From DAIQON01 sp036787835 (GTDB lineage Bacteria; Patescibacteriota; Saccharimonadia; Saccharimonadales; UBA4665), in the NCBI GenBank assembly GCA_036787835.1, contig DAIQON010000002.1:62001-126000 (forward strand): 64,000 bases of DNA. Direction: 5' to 3'. A model generated the notes under the pieces. It saw nothing but the letters and a program-made list of their open reading frames with translations, did no database searches and was not told the DNA's origin. Made by a program: the position numbers and the translations under genes. Of this stretch, positions 53,391 to 62,177 are shown in pieces. The first letter of the stretch is position 1; every line of letters begins with the position of its first letter.

Positions 53391-54347
53391 CTAGCGTGCG
53401 TGTCCTATATATGCCGGGTTCACTATATGTTTATCTGTGTTTTTTGTCAGAACGTTAATAAGTGAATTTGTGACTTCGTCGCTCATCAGTTTAGCACCAG
53501 CTTCAGTAATAGTATTGGAGGTGTTCATGCAGTACCATCTATCCAGCGCCAGGTCGTTGAATCTATCGTCGTCCATAGGGTAGTCGGATATAGCTCTTAT
53601 TTGCTTGCTACTTAGTGCATCAAATAAAGCGTCGTCGTTTATTACGCCTGGGTGAGTAATATTAATGAGTAGCGCGTCTTGCTTCATTTGATTAAACTGC
53701 GTAGTGCTGAACATATCTTTGGCAGAACCATCAACGCACAAGAAAACTAGATCACAAGTATTAAGTAGCTCGGGTAAGTCTTGGTAGTTTATCCCTAGCT
53801 CAGCCTCTTTATCTTCATGACGATGGAGCGAATAATAACTTATACTGGCTGGGCCAAATACCTTGAGCATCCTAGTAATTTTCGAGCCGACATGCCCTAG
53901 GCCGACTATACCTACTTTTTGGCCCTCAAGCCCTTTAGTTACAGCAAACTTTTTAGCTTTACTGACTCTACCCAACTCTAAAAAATGCCGATTCATAAGT
54001 AACGCTGCGGTGATTGCCCACTCGGAAACCTCATTAGTTGGGCCTCCGGGTATGTTGGTTATTGCAATACCCTTGTTAGTAGCATGTTCCCACGCTGGAA
54101 TCATACCCTTGAAATCAATACCGGTGAACGAAATTACTTTCAGACTGTCTGCTGCATCAATCACTTTTTCAGTTACATGTTCTATGCCGCCCAGTAAATA
54201 GCCGACTTTTCCCTTAATTGCTTCTATTAGCTCTTCCTCAGTAGCGTCTGGTTTATCTAAACGTTCAATATCAAAACCTGCATCTATAAGTTGTTTTTCG
54301 TGCTCTTTAAAGAAGAAAAGGCTATCTGTAACTAATACCGTTGGCAT
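53391..54347 (-). CDS. D-isomer-specific 2-hydroxyacid dehydrogenase
   Basis: 318 residues from the ATG at 54347 (MPTVLVTDSLFFF). The NAD-binding motif is VGIVGLGHVGSKI, and family segments WAITAALLMNRHF, LLINITHPGVINDDAL are present. The usual catalytic Arg-Glu-His set is only partly recognisable: NITHPGVI takes the place of NtsRG-x(2)-v, lacking the Arg. The substrate is unknown. A second, diverged member lies at 57387. It is followed upstream by a TrmB-like regulator. Confidence 0.85.
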   Translation of the reverse strand: MPTVLVTDSLFFFKEHEKQLIDAGFDIERLDKPDATEEELIEAIKGKVGYLLGGIEHVTEKVIDAADSLKVISFTGIDFKGMIPAWEHATNKGIAITNIPGGPTNEVSEWAITAALLMNRHFLELGRVSKAKKFAVTKGLEGQKVGIVGLGHVGSKITRMLKVFGPASISYYSLHRHEDKEAELGINYQDLPELLNTCDLVFLCVDGSAKDMFSTTQFNQMKQDALLINITHPGVINDDALFDALSSKQIRAISDYPMDDDRFNDLALDRWYCMNTSNTITEAGAKLMSDEVTNSLINVLTKNTDKHIVNPAYIGHAR

Positions 54348-54392
54348 GTATCTAATAATATCAGAGGCCAAGGAAGAAGCGAACTATTAACT

Positions 54393-55139
54393 TTATCGAA
54401 GTGAATCCCATAAGTGATCGAACATTAGTTTATGAAGCTTAGCTATGCCACTATCGAGAATTAATACTCCCTGAACTTCCATAAATTTCGATAATGAGAT
54501 ATGTGCCACTTTATCTCCGTAAATAATTATGTAGCTATCGGGTGACAGCTGATTGGTTAATAGCTTAGTCTGAGCTAGACGAGCTGTGGAGCCTAATTCA
54601 CCTACGCCAATAACCTTTACAGAGATGCCTGACTTTATACGTTGCCGAGTGAAGTTTTTAAACTTACCATACAAGTGGTTACGGACTTCAACTGATGAAA
54701 TTACCCGATAGTTCTTTGAGTTCATAGTTTCCATAGTCGATAGTACATCTCTCAGTAAGGCTGCAATTTCTTCTTCACCGTCATAGAACTGAGTGAACTG
54801 GTCATTAAATTCTTTTGCCTTTGTTGATTCAAGGGTTGATACATATCTGCCGACACTTTCAATCTCAGTCGATATATTTTTCTGTACTTCTTCAGCATAT
54901 GACTTTAATACCGAAGGAGATTTTGCAAAATAATACTTTCTCTTATTTTTATAATGACTGCCAACTAGACCGAGCCCAGCTAATTTCTTAATAATTTCAA
55001 AGGTTGTGCCACGATTCTGTTTTGTAAGAGAGGCTATGGCTCTTACGCTAGCAGCTTCTGGGGACTCAAGCATAGCCTCATAGACCAATATGTCTCTGGC
55101 TTCTAACCCAAATAATCGGTAATTAAATGGCTTATTCAT
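54393..55139 (-). CDS. TrmB-like transcriptional regulator
   Basis: 248 residues from the ATG at 55139. An N-terminal winged helix (LFGLEARDILVYEAMLESPEAASVRAIASLTKQNRGTTFEIIKKLAGLGLV) is followed by a coiled linker and a C-terminal phospholipase-D-like/effector domain, the layout of TrmB family proteins that sense sugars or other ligands. It may control the adjacent dehydrogenase. The -10 box TATACT is 8 bases before the start, so the message may be leaderless. Confidence 0.78.
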   Translation of the reverse strand: MNKPFNYRLFGLEARDILVYEAMLESPEAASVRAIASLTKQNRGTTFEIIKKLAGLGLVGSHYKNKRKYYFAKSPSVLKSYAEEVQKNISTEIESVGRYVSTLESTKAKEFNDQFTQFYDGEEEIAALLRDVLSTMETMNSKNYRVISSVEVRNHLYGKFKNFTRQRIKSGISVKVIGVGELGSTARLAQTKLLTNQLSPDSYIIIYGDKVAHISLSKFMEVQGVLILDSGIAKLHKLMFDHLWDSLR

Positions 55140-55142
55140 ATA

Positions 55143-55186
55143 TGACAAGTATATCATTGACAGAGATAAAGATAAAATAATTGTCA
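55143..55186. promoter_or_regulatory. Promoter/operator region of the TrmB-like gene
   Basis: TGACAA (55143-55148) and TTGTCA (55181-55186) form an inverted repeat around the minus-strand -10 box TATACT (55148-55153); another TTGACA lies at 55157-55162. The arrangement would suit autoregulation. Confidence 0.4.
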
Positions 55187-55281
55187 TTATTTTTCAGCCA
55201 TTTACTATTTATTCATAGTGATCTCTCTTTTAAGATATGCAGTGTGGCTACAAGCCAGAATTTAAATTAAAAGGAGATAGT

Positions 55282-55716
55282 ATGGCTCGATATATACGAC
55301 TTTATGAAAGCCCATCGTTAGAAAAGCATGGCAACATTTTAGGTTTTAGCGGAGGTATAGCAGAAGGGGCTCGTGATCCTGAACTGCATCGATGGCTAGA
55401 AGAGCGCGGATATACGGCGACACCTGAGTCAGAGGCCCAAACAAATTCTATTCTCTACTTGGCAGGTTTAGCGGTTAGAACTGTGCAGTACCATCAAGCT
55501 GAGGGAATACCTTTGCCTGAGCGAACTGTTTCGGCTGGCCATTTACTTATAGAGCCGCCTATAAGAGATGAGGACTTGCGGCCACTTGGAGAATTTCTAG
55601 GAGAACTAGAATCAATCAACGATGGAGGATTTAGAATGCATGCGTTTATAGACAATAGATCTGAGGACGCTGAGGCGTTCGATTTTAGTCCAGATAATCT
55701 AGTGCTAAGTTGGTGA
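55282..55716 (+). CDS. Hypothetical protein (144 aa)
   Basis: The ATG at 55282 is favoured by AAAAGGAGATAGT directly upstream; the frame extends to 55237 without such a site. The protein is soluble and acidic, with a Gly-rich start (NILGFSGGIAEGARDPELHRWLEERGY) and a C-terminal DFSPDNLVLSW. Its family is not recognised. Confidence 0.7.
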   Translation: MARYIRLYESPSLEKHGNILGFSGGIAEGARDPELHRWLEERGYTATPESEAQTNSILYLAGLAVRTVQYHQAEGIPLPERTVSAGHLLIEPPIRDEDLRPLGEFLGELESINDGGFRMHAFIDNRSEDAEAFDFSPDNLVLSW

Positions 55717-55742
55717 GCTCATTAAATAACTTAAGCTACAAG

Positions 55743-56981
55743 TCAATTTCTTTTTAAACTAGTCCTAATACGGTCACGAAGTTTAGCATTCTTTTTTATT
55801 GGAGCTTTGTCTGGTTTTCCCAAATTAGGCCGTAGTGCGAGGAAACCTCGTACCGTTTCAAATGTTTGACGCACTTGCTTACCCTCGGTCGGTAATACGT
55901 CTCGGATAGCGGGCAGTAACGTTCTTGTGGCATGCTGGATACTGTCCAGATAAATATGTTTGTAACTTCTCTTGTACCGTGTAACGAATCTTAGCTCATG
56001 AGGGTTTCGGATAGCGCTATCAAGCATCTTCTCGCCTTCTTCGTCTTCAGGCAGTGCGGAAAAGATGGAGGTTAAAATTTCTGGGGCCATAAAAGCGATC
56101 TGCTCTATTGAAGGGAGCCTATTTATTGGTATCCGATCTAATATAAAATGGGATATTAGGGGAAGACGTTGCTTTGAACGATCTCTTTCGCTAAGTAGAG
56201 ATCTAATAGTACTATCTACACCAACCGCAACATCATAGGCAGTTATGTTCTGATTAACTTTGCCTCTTTCGTGGTTTCTACTAAAGAATCTGAAGAAATT
56301 ACGCACTTTTCTGGCAACTTTCGTAAAGAATCCAAATAGTCCTTTTGGCGTTGGTAATTCGTAATCACGGTTTTGCTTTATACGCTGTTCATGATTACTA
56401 CGAATAGACTGCTTAGTGCTACTGGCTACCTGTTGAAGCTCGGCGACAAATTGCTCCTTAGGGTTATCGAACTTTTCGATAACTTCGACTTCTTTTTCTA
56501 TTTTTTCAATGTTTTGTCTGGCTGATTCTATGGCGTCGGTAGCATAAGTTGGAAATTCGCGGTCAATCCTTCGATTAACAGCTCTTCTCAGTGGGATGCC
56601 GATAGCAACAGCTGCAGCCCCAGCTGCAAGTCTATCAACTGTCCGTAGGCCGGGATTAAAGTTCTTGCCAGGTCTTAGACCAGGATTAAGGTCTTTTATG
56701 GCTCTTCTATATGGTCTTACGTCTTGAGGAGTTATTTCGTCAACTCCTGATTGCATTTGTTCAACCAGTGGGAAAAGACGAGTCGCATTAGGAAGCATGT
56801 GTAATCCGTGACTAACCTCATACGGTAAGATACCCAAAGCTGTAGCCGACCTACCAAGCCTTATCAAGGCCTCTGTATCTACCCCTAGTATATCTTCAGG
56901 CCTCTCAGGACTTGGTGGATCAAAGAATCTATGATCTTTTCCTCCGTCGAACTGGGCCGTCTGTGCGGCTTCATGATTCAT
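55743..56981 (-). CDS. Hypothetical helical protein (412 aa)
   Basis: A soluble, basic protein with a short hydrophobic patch (RLAAGAAAVAIGIPLRRAV, about 133-150), a long coiled-coil (ESARQNIEKIEKEVEVIEKF, about 170-205) and a basic Phe-rich region (FGFFTKVARKVRNFFRFFSR, about 235-255). It is encoded 13 bp after an ArsR-family gene, which may regulate it. I do not recognise the family. Confidence 0.72.
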   Translation of the reverse strand: MNHEAAQTAQFDGGKDHRFFDPPSPERPEDILGVDTEALIRLGRSATALGILPYEVSHGLHMLPNATRLFPLVEQMQSGVDEITPQDVRPYRRAIKDLNPGLRPGKNFNPGLRTVDRLAAGAAAVAIGIPLRRAVNRRIDREFPTYATDAIESARQNIEKIEKEVEVIEKFDNPKEQFVAELQQVASSTKQSIRSNHEQRIKQNRDYELPTPKGLFGFFTKVARKVRNFFRFFSRNHERGKVNQNITAYDVAVGVDSTIRSLLSERDRSKQRLPLISHFILDRIPINRLPSIEQIAFMAPEILTSIFSALPEDEEGEKMLDSAIRNPHELRFVTRYKRSYKHIYLDSIQHATRTLLPAIRDVLPTEGKQVRQTFETVRGFLALRPNLGKPDKAPIKKNAKLRDRIRTSLKRN

Positions 56982-56994
56982 CGTAGTCTCCTTA

Positions 56995-57297
56995 TTAGTC
57001 AGTTTTGGTGTGCTTTGTGGTCGGCACGCCTAAACTATTAAGTTGTTTGACAATATCCTGTGCCCACTTCTCTAGCTCGAGTAAGGCAATAGGATTTACT
57101 TCATATATGCGTTGTTGTGCATCACGGTGCATCTGCACCAACCTGCTGTCACTAAGTATCTTGAGGTGCTGGGATATAGCAGACGGCGTAACCTTGAACT
57201 TCTTAGCAATGGCCGTAGCAGATAGCTCGCCATTGTCAGCAATTAGCATTAGGATCTCTCGTCTTATGGTTGCAGATAGTGCATTAAATGTGTCCAT
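56995..57297 (-). CDS. ArsR-family HTH transcriptional regulator
   Basis: 100 residues with the winged helix FNALSATIRREILMLIADNGELSATAIAKKFKVTPSAISQHLKILSDSRLVQMHRDAQQR. No metal-binding cysteines. Three CTTAATTAA palindromes lie directly upstream (57319-57368), consistent with autoregulation. Confidence 0.9.
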   Translation of the reverse strand: MDTFNALSATIRREILMLIADNGELSATAIAKKFKVTPSAISQHLKILSDSRLVQMHRDAQQRIYEVNPIALLELEKWAQDIVKQLNSLGVPTTKHTKTD

Positions 57298-57318
57298 AAC
57301 TACATACTAAAGCAAAGT

Positions 57319-57368
57319 CTTAATTAAGTCAATACTTAATTAAGGAATTACTTTATTTCTTAATTAAA
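57319..57368. promoter_or_regulatory. Triplicate CTTAATTAA palindromes upstream of ArsR gene
   Basis: CTTAATTAAG at 57319-57328 and 57335-57344, and CTTAATTAAA at 57359-57368, spaced 16 and 24 bp start to start. They sit just before the ArsR start codon, where operator and promoter are expected. Confidence 0.6.
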
Positions 57369-57386
57369 ATAGTCAGCTAATTAATG

Positions 57387-58298
57387 TTAAGTTACGACGT
57401 TCTGAGGCTTACCTTTTGTCCAAGCTTCGACATTATCAATCATTACGTCTGCACCCAGCTTCATGCTCATAGGCGTGTTATACGAAACGTGTGGTGTTAC
57501 GAGGACTTTGGGGTGCTTGAGTAGCTTTGTATAAAGTGGGTCGTTTGTATCACCAACCAATATGCCTCCACAATCACTGGCAACACCATATAGTCTGCCC
57601 TCATCAAGCACATGAAGCATTGCCTCGTCGTCAACTATCTCTGACCTAGTAACGTCTACAAAATAGCTGCCTTTTTTCATTGCACTAAAAAAGCCCTTAT
57701 CTAATATTTTGCGAGTTGATGGATTACTACTTAGAGCATTGACTACTACGTCGGCATCACTTACTGCAGTAATTATGTTGTCGCCTCGCTTAAAGTAGGA
57801 AACTTCCATATCAAATGCTTTGGCTAACTTTCCTACTTGTTGACCAATTTTGCCCTGCCCTAGAATTGTCATCTTATTTCCGGCCAGACCTATAGTAAGG
57901 GGCGGCAAGTTGCCGTCTTTTCGAAACGCTTCATTAGTGTTTACAAATCTCGGGAACTCCCTCATAAGGCTTAGTACCATATACATAACCCACTCTGAGA
58001 CAGCATGACGGTTAACGCCTGGTGCATTAGAAAGAGTTACATTATTCTTTCTTAAAACATCTAGGTCTACAAAGGCGACACTTACGAAACCAACTGTTAT
58101 ATACACATCTTTTACTTGTGTATATGCATCTTGCAAACCTGCCGTACCAGAACAGATAATGTCGGCTCCTTCAATTCTTTGTAGATATTCTTTAGCCGTT
58201 TCAGGTAACGAGTCGCAGTACGTAACATCTCCCAAACTCTCTAACCTACTCTTTTGCTGGTCGGTAAAACTCTGATTATTGGTAACTACAATTTTCAT
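57387..58298 (-). CDS. D-isomer-specific 2-hydroxyacid dehydrogenase
   Basis: 303 residues. NAD-binding motif TILGQGKIGQQVGKLA, then family segments RHAVSEWVMYMVLSLMREF, FVDVTRSEIVDDEAML (with Arg) and VTPHVSYNTPMSM (catalytic His). It overlaps the YCII gene stop by 4 bp. The substrate cannot be told; D-lactate or glyoxylate-type acids are typical. Confidence 0.88.
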   Translation of the reverse strand: MKIVVTNNQSFTDQQKSRLESLGDVTYCDSLPETAKEYLQRIEGADIICSGTAGLQDAYTQVKDVYITVGFVSVAFVDLDVLRKNNVTLSNAPGVNRHAVSEWVMYMVLSLMREFPRFVNTNEAFRKDGNLPPLTIGLAGNKMTILGQGKIGQQVGKLAKAFDMEVSYFKRGDNIITAVSDADVVVNALSSNPSTRKILDKGFFSAMKKGSYFVDVTRSEIVDDEAMLHVLDEGRLYGVASDCGGILVGDTNDPLYTKLLKHPKVLVTPHVSYNTPMSMKLGADVMIDNVEAWTKGKPQNVVT

Positions 58299-58627
58299 CT
58301 ATTCCTTTTCTCAAACCATTCTTGAGGTCGACTGTACTGCCAAGGATCTCTGGTATTAGATTTATGAATGGTTACATCTTTCCAAACCTTGCCAACAACA
58401 TAAGGTTCTTTGTCTAACCATTCATTAAGCTCTTCTTCGGTGGGGAAATCGACCAGTATCATCGAGCCCTTCATTGTCCCATCGTCATGTAATAATGCGG
58501 CTCCGTACCACATATTCCCTGATTGCCTGAGCTTCTCTCCCATTTCAATGTGAGCTTGGCGTGCTTTTATTCGCCTTTCTGCTGCTTTAGAGTCAGTTCC
58601 GTCTAGCCCAATTAATACAAATTGCAT
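58295..58627 (-). CDS. YCII-family protein (110 aa)
   Basis: 110 residues. The N-terminal strand MQFVLIGLDGTD, the RQAHIEMGEKLRQSGNMWYGAAL helix-strand with conserved His, and GSMILVDFPTEEELNEWLDKEPYV match the YCII-related dimeric ferredoxin-like fold. Some YCII proteins are lyases or dehalogenases; most are unknown. A -10 box TATAGT six bases before the ATG suggests a leaderless message. The gene lies just outside array 2. Confidence 0.88.
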   Translation of the reverse strand: MQFVLIGLDGTDSKAAERRIKARQAHIEMGEKLRQSGNMWYGAALLHDDGTMKGSMILVDFPTEEELNEWLDKEPYVVGKVWKDVTIHKSNTRDPWQYSRPQEWFEKRNR

Positions 58628-58651
58628 GAATATACTATACCAAAATGCTAC

Positions 58652-58790
58652 AGTGGAATCGAACTAATTACTTCTTAGAAGATAATAAGACCACCGGTTT
58701 ATGAATTGGAAACACAGTGGTCAAAGTGTTTAAGGTGAACTAGGCCAAAATGCGTAGGAATAGGTTATGGTTGAAGTTAATACGTTTCAA
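58652..58790. repeat. Array 2 repeat copy A
   Basis: The hairpin is GACCAC...GTGGTC, a compensated change relative to GACCTC...GAGGTC in array 1, followed by AAAGTGTTTAAGGTGAAC. A left extension (GAATCGAAC, then TTCTTAGAA) is shared with copy E and provides a probable -35 for the YCII gene. The start of the related reading frame is blocked by TAG. Confidence 0.75.
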
Positions 58791-58808
58791 TCAATTATAC
58801 TTTATAGA

Positions 58809-59258
58809 ATGAACGGTCAATTATTATATTTTGCTTACGGCTCAAACATGGACACAATCCAAATGTCTAAACGTTGTCCCAGTGCTAAAAAGGTAGGAGT
58901 CGGATATGTTGATGGGTGGAAATTTCAATATGATGGATCCGATGATAAGGCAATACCTGCTTTTGCCAATTTAGTGAAAAGTAATAGCGGAAGGGCTTGG
59001 GGCGTTATTTATGAGATGCACAAAAAGGACCTGGAGCCCTTAGATAATTACGAAAGTCATCCATTAAAGTATTATCACGATTACTTATCGATCGAACTTG
59101 CCGAATATGGCCATCCAGTTAATGCTCTAGCTTACTTACTACATGAACCAAGTAGACCGAGAGGTGTTCCGTCTAAGCAATATAGAGACAAGGTAGTAAC
59201 GGCAGCGAAGAAAAATAAGTTACCGGCAGAATATATATCAAATATCTTATACGCGTAA
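58809..59258 (+). CDS. Gamma-glutamylcyclotransferase-like protein (array 2 cassette)
   Basis: 149 residues from the ATG at 58809; an upstream in-frame ATG at 58767 would include repeat sequence. The family motif YFAYGSNMD is at the N-terminus (substrate loop Y-G-S), followed by a catalytic-type Glu in LDNYESHP. Members release 5-oxoproline from gamma-glutamyl compounds. It is on the plus strand between repeat copies A and B; its stop overlaps the first bases of copy B. Confidence 0.88.
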   Translation: MNGQLLYFAYGSNMDTIQMSKRCPSAKKVGVGYVDGWKFQYDGSDDKAIPAFANLVKSNSGRAWGVIYEMHKKDLEPLDNYESHPLKYYHDYLSIELAEYGHPVNALAYLLHEPSRPRGVPSKQYRDKVVTAAKKNKLPAEYISNILYA

Positions 59259-59370
59259 TGGTGAACTACCTAAAATCGAATTGGAACCATATCCTTGAGG
59301 AAATTAATCAGTGGCACGATTTACTTAAGGGTTGTAGTCTGAGGTATAACATTTCCACGGGGAGTAGAAC
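59256..59370. repeat. Array 2 repeat copy B
   Basis: Carries TAATGGTGAAC, then GAGGAAATTAATCAGTGGCACGATTTACTT, which parallels the array 1 core (GATGGCATGATTTACTC). The right end meets the stop codon of the next minus-strand gene. The associated reading frame is MVNYLKSNWNHILEEINQW followed by HDLLKG. Confidence 0.78.
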
Positions 59371-59901
59371 CTAAGAATTAATATGACTATCTGTGTCTGT
59401 TAATTCTGGACTTACTAGGTAGTTTTGTTTTTTAATAGTCATAATTAAGAAAATATAAATCCAAACAAACCCATATGCCAAACCTAATGCAACACCGCTG
59501 TCTACTATGCCTCTCCATGGTTGCGGAAATAACCTAACTAATGCTATTAAGGATATTATTCCCACAGTCAAAGACCAACTTGTTATTATCCGACGTTTAG
59601 ATGAATGAAAATAACACATGCCAAACAAAGGCGCTAATAGTAAGTCTATGGCCTTACCATTGCTAACTAAATACCAAGTGCGAGACGCTACTCGGGGAGA
59701 AAAGTTCTTTTGAAATCCTCTATAACCCTCTGCAATAATCATAAAAATGCACCAAATTACCAGAACAAGCCAGTCGATTATCGATAGCCCCGTATTATAT
59801 GCATCTATAACATGCGGATATACACGTAGTATTGCGGTAATAAGTATTAAGCTAATGCCAACGATTCCCCACATTGCACCAATTATATTAACGACTTTCA
59901 T
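59371..59901 (-). CDS. Conserved membrane protein (array 2 cassette, 176 aa)
   Basis: Five membrane segments, with a charged loop IAEGYRGFQKNFSPRVASRTWYL that looks like a conserved family signature (hypothetical proteins of unrelated bacteria share an AEGYKGFQ stretch, from memory). The stop codon directly meets repeat copy B. It is separated by 13 bp from the acidic protein upstream. Function unknown. Confidence 0.72.
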   Translation of the reverse strand: MKVVNIIGAMWGIVGISLILITAILRVYPHVIDAYNTGLSIIDWLVLVIWCIFMIIAEGYRGFQKNFSPRVASRTWYLVSNGKAIDLLLAPLFGMCYFHSSKRRIITSWSLTVGIISLIALVRLFPQPWRGIVDSGVALGLAYGFVWIYIFLIMTIKKQNYLVSPELTDTDSHINS

Positions 59902-59914
59902 TATTTATCTATGT

Positions 59915-60943
59915 TTATGCTGCCTGTAATGCAACACTCACCTGTCCTAGGTGTCTCCTTAGTAGTTTTCGTTTAATAAGACCCCCCACAACGCTAAGTT
60001 GAAGGTCATCGTCGTCCAATGCTCTATACTCCCAAGTACCCAACCTATTTAAGATGTCTATGCTAAGCAAATTATCATCTTCTATTTGGCCAATTTCAAT
60101 CTTTTTAATAATTAGAAGCACCAATTGCTGTACCGTTTCTTCATCATAATCAATATGAAGTTTCTCTAATAGTTCTATACAGACATTAGTAAACTCTTCG
60201 CTTTCAAAATAACTTTCAATTTCAAAGCCTGGGTTATCGATGATTACTTGTATGTCAGACAATAGGCTTTCCAGGATTTCCCTCGTCTCTATTAATTCAT
60301 CTGGGTTCAACGTTTCCAAATCAAGCTCAAATGCCTCTATTAGGGCTTCTAGTACAAGCTCAACTTGTCTTTCTTGATAATCTACTTCTTCAGGACTTAA
60401 TGGCTGTACTCCTCGAACTTCTGTATCGATAGTAACAGTTTCTTCTTCTGGGTCATTACCTAGTTCAAGCAACGAAAAATCTTCATCATGTTCCACTTTA
60501 TCAACAGCCCCAAGAATACTTAAACCATGTTCTTCAGGCTCAATGAAACCATCTTCACTTTCACCGATAGTTTCAATCTCAACAATTGCCGTAGCTAAAT
60601 CTGGTATGATGCTCTCTGTTCGTTCCGTGCCTTCAGGCAGGCTATAGGTCTGTTCGTCGTCAGCTAATTGAAGCTGTTCTTCAGCTATACTAGCCGACCT
60701 AGTTTGCATAAAAACCTCTTCTGTGACATCAGCACCTCGAGGAGCTGAAACAATTGCAGTGGGAAGTTCTTCGGTAACAATTATTGATAATAATTCTCGC
60801 CTATTACGCTCTCTGATGACAGCATCCACATCATGTACGGCAATTTCGTCTGTAGTACGCCCTTTTACAATGGGCAGTATTTTCTGCGATTCAGAGTATT
60901 GCTCGCTCGAGACTGTTTCAATTTGTGGTTCTAGGTCTTTTTT
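59915..60943 (-). CDS. Acidic hypothetical protein, read by -1 frameshift from the upstream gene
   Basis: The frame is open from the slippery site at 60943 down to 59915 (342 residues) and is very acidic (DEQTYSLPEGTERTESIIPDL, EEHGLSILGAVDKVEHDEDF), with helical C-terminal repeats (EALIEAFELDLETLNPDELIE). The first possible ATG is at 60829, but the coding pattern continues without a break upstream (KDLEPQIETVSSEQYSESQ), so initiation there is less likely than fusion to the 60931-61296 frame. Family unknown. Confidence 0.6.
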   Translation of the reverse strand, partial: KKDLEPQIETVSSEQYSESQKILPIVKGRTTDEIAVHDVDAVIRERNRRELLSIIVTEELPTAIVSAPRGADVTEEVFMQTRSASIAEEQLQLADDEQTYSLPEGTERTESIIPDLATAIVEIETIGESEDGFIEPEEHGLSILGAVDKVEHDEDFSLLELGNDPEEETVTIDTEVRGVQPLSPEEVDYQERQVELVLEALIEAFELDLETLNPDELIETREILESLLSDIQVIIDNPGFEIESYFESEEFTNVCIELLEKLHIDYDEETVQQLVLLIIKKIEIGQIEDDNLLSIDILNRLGTWEYRALDDDDLQLSVVGGLIKRKLLRRHLGQVSVALQAA

Positions 60944-61296
60944 TTTACTGGCACAGCCTCAGGCGTAAAACGTACTAATTGCCCTGTTTCATCTACCTTT
61001 GCAGAAAAGCCCAAAGCTCCAATCAGTGCTTCATCAGGTGACGCCCCACGCTCAAGACCCGCTTTAGTCCGTTCAATAATTACATCTTTTTTATCTGTGC
61101 CATGCTCGGACGTAATAAATTCAGCTAATGTTGAATCTCTTCCTTCACCAGGTTTTGGACACTCAACCACTACGCTAGCAAAACTTGCTGCAACATCCTC
61201 GGATACTCCAAGTTCTTGCTGCAACATAGCTATAACTGCTGCTTGGTTATGTTCTTGTTCTTGAGCTTGGCCAGGAAAGCCTTCTAGTGTTGGCAT
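60931..61296 (-). CDS. Hypothetical protein, zero-frame part of frameshift gene (121 aa)
   Basis: Starts MPTLEGFPGQAQEQEHNQAAVIAML and is helical and acidic, with a VVVECPKPGEGRDS stretch. It ends two codons after the run of nine A residues. A -1 shift on A AAA AAG would join it to the downstream frame to make a protein of about 460 residues. It starts the three-gene cassette between repeat copies B and C. Confidence 0.65.
   Translation of the reverse strand: MPTLEGFPGQAQEQEHNQAAVIAMLQQELGVSEDVAASFASVVVECPKPGEGRDSTLAEFITSEHGTDKKDVIIERTKAGLERGASPDEALIGALGFSAKVDETGQLVRFTPEAVPVKKKT
60937..60943 (-). other. Candidate -1 frameshift site A AAA AAG
   Basis: On the minus strand the zero frame is GTA AAA AAA AAG ACC TAG; slipping back one base gives AAA AAA GAC CTA GAA, which enters the long downstream frame. 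A GAGG element lies about 12 bases upstream, as in dnaX. No strong downstream stem is obvious. Confidence 0.5.
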
Positions 61297-61416
61297 ATAT
61301 CAATAATCATAAGCTATAGCACCTTAAAAGTCTATGATTACTAATCTGTTATTGTGATAATACTCAGCGTTAAATCAGAAATATTGAAATTATATATGAA
61401 TTGACGGTTTAAAAAT

Positions 61417-61482
61417 ATTGTGGTGAACCAAGCCAAAACGTATGGGAATGGGTCATCGTTAGAGTTATTTGAGTGGAGAGGA
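61417..61482. repeat. Array 2 repeat copy C
   Basis: Matches copy D across TGGTGAACCAAGCCAAAACG and then TATGGGAA-x-GGGT, but has no hairpin on its left. The right end meets the HAD gene stop codon. Confidence 0.75.
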
Positions 61483-62148
61483 CTATACCCCTAACGAATG
61501 TAGTACCAAATCTATGTCTTTGAAGTCTTCTAGGACTATATCAGCTCCTTCATCAATAAGCTCTTTTAGTGGACGAAAACCATTTGATACGCCCACAGAT
61601 TTAACGCCAGCCTCTTTGGCGGCAATTATATCTCTGGGCGTATCGCCAATTATGTATACATCCTTAAGTTTATACTCGAAACCAGCTCTATTAATAGCAA
61701 CACCGACAAGATCTGATCTTTTGCTGTGTGGATCGCTACCGAAAGCACCAATAGAAAAGTATCCCCATAAACCAAAACTAGATAACTTTAGTTTGGCAAC
61801 AGATTTTAAATTACCAGTCAAAAGTCCCATTTCAACATTCTTAGTCGAAAGTCTATCTAGTAGTGTTTTGATACCGGGCACTAATGAATATTCCTCAGGA
61901 ACAAAGCTTTCATTCGTGGCATCTTCTAGAGCCCTGACTATTTGAGGCATAGCTCTTTCTATTTCTTCTGCCGACCATCCAACGGAGGATAAAATATCCA
62001 GCATTATTAAATGGTCTGTTAGACCTTCATGGTCTTTTTCGTAGGAAATGTTTTTATCATGTAGTTTTTTGGCTGCTTCTAAAAACCTTCTCGTTGGAGG
62101 ACTTGCTAGTATGGTGCCATCAATATCAAATAACAATAACTTTCTCAT
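61483..62148 (-). CDS. HAD-superfamily hydrolase, phosphoglycolate-phosphatase-like (array 2 cassette)
   Basis: 221 residues. HAD motif I is LLFDIDGTIL, motif II MGLLTGNLKS, and motif IV VYIGDTPRDIIAAKEAGV; the helical C1 cap lies between residues 20 and 90. It dephosphorylates small molecules such as phosphoglycolate or sugar phosphates. The stop codon abuts repeat copy C and the start lies 29 bp from copy D. Confidence 0.9.
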   Translation of the reverse strand: MRKLLLFDIDGTILASPPTRRFLEAAKKLHDKNISYEKDHEGLTDHLIMLDILSSVGWSAEEIERAMPQIVRALEDATNESFVPEEYSLVPGIKTLLDRLSTKNVEMGLLTGNLKSVAKLKLSSFGLWGYFSIGAFGSDPHSKRSDLVGVAINRAGFEYKLKDVYIIGDTPRDIIAAKEAGVKSVGVSNGFRPLKELIDEGADIVLEDFKDIDLVLHSLGV

Positions 62149-62177
62149 GTTTATACATATTATCAGAAGTGAGTACT

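Noticed and set aside
58652..58700. tRNA remnant suggested by GAATCGAAC (also at 62952)
   Set aside because: The T-arm does not pair and no acceptor stem fits; the reverse strand TTCGAT with an 18-bp spacer to TATAGT or TATGAT fits better as a promoter -35.
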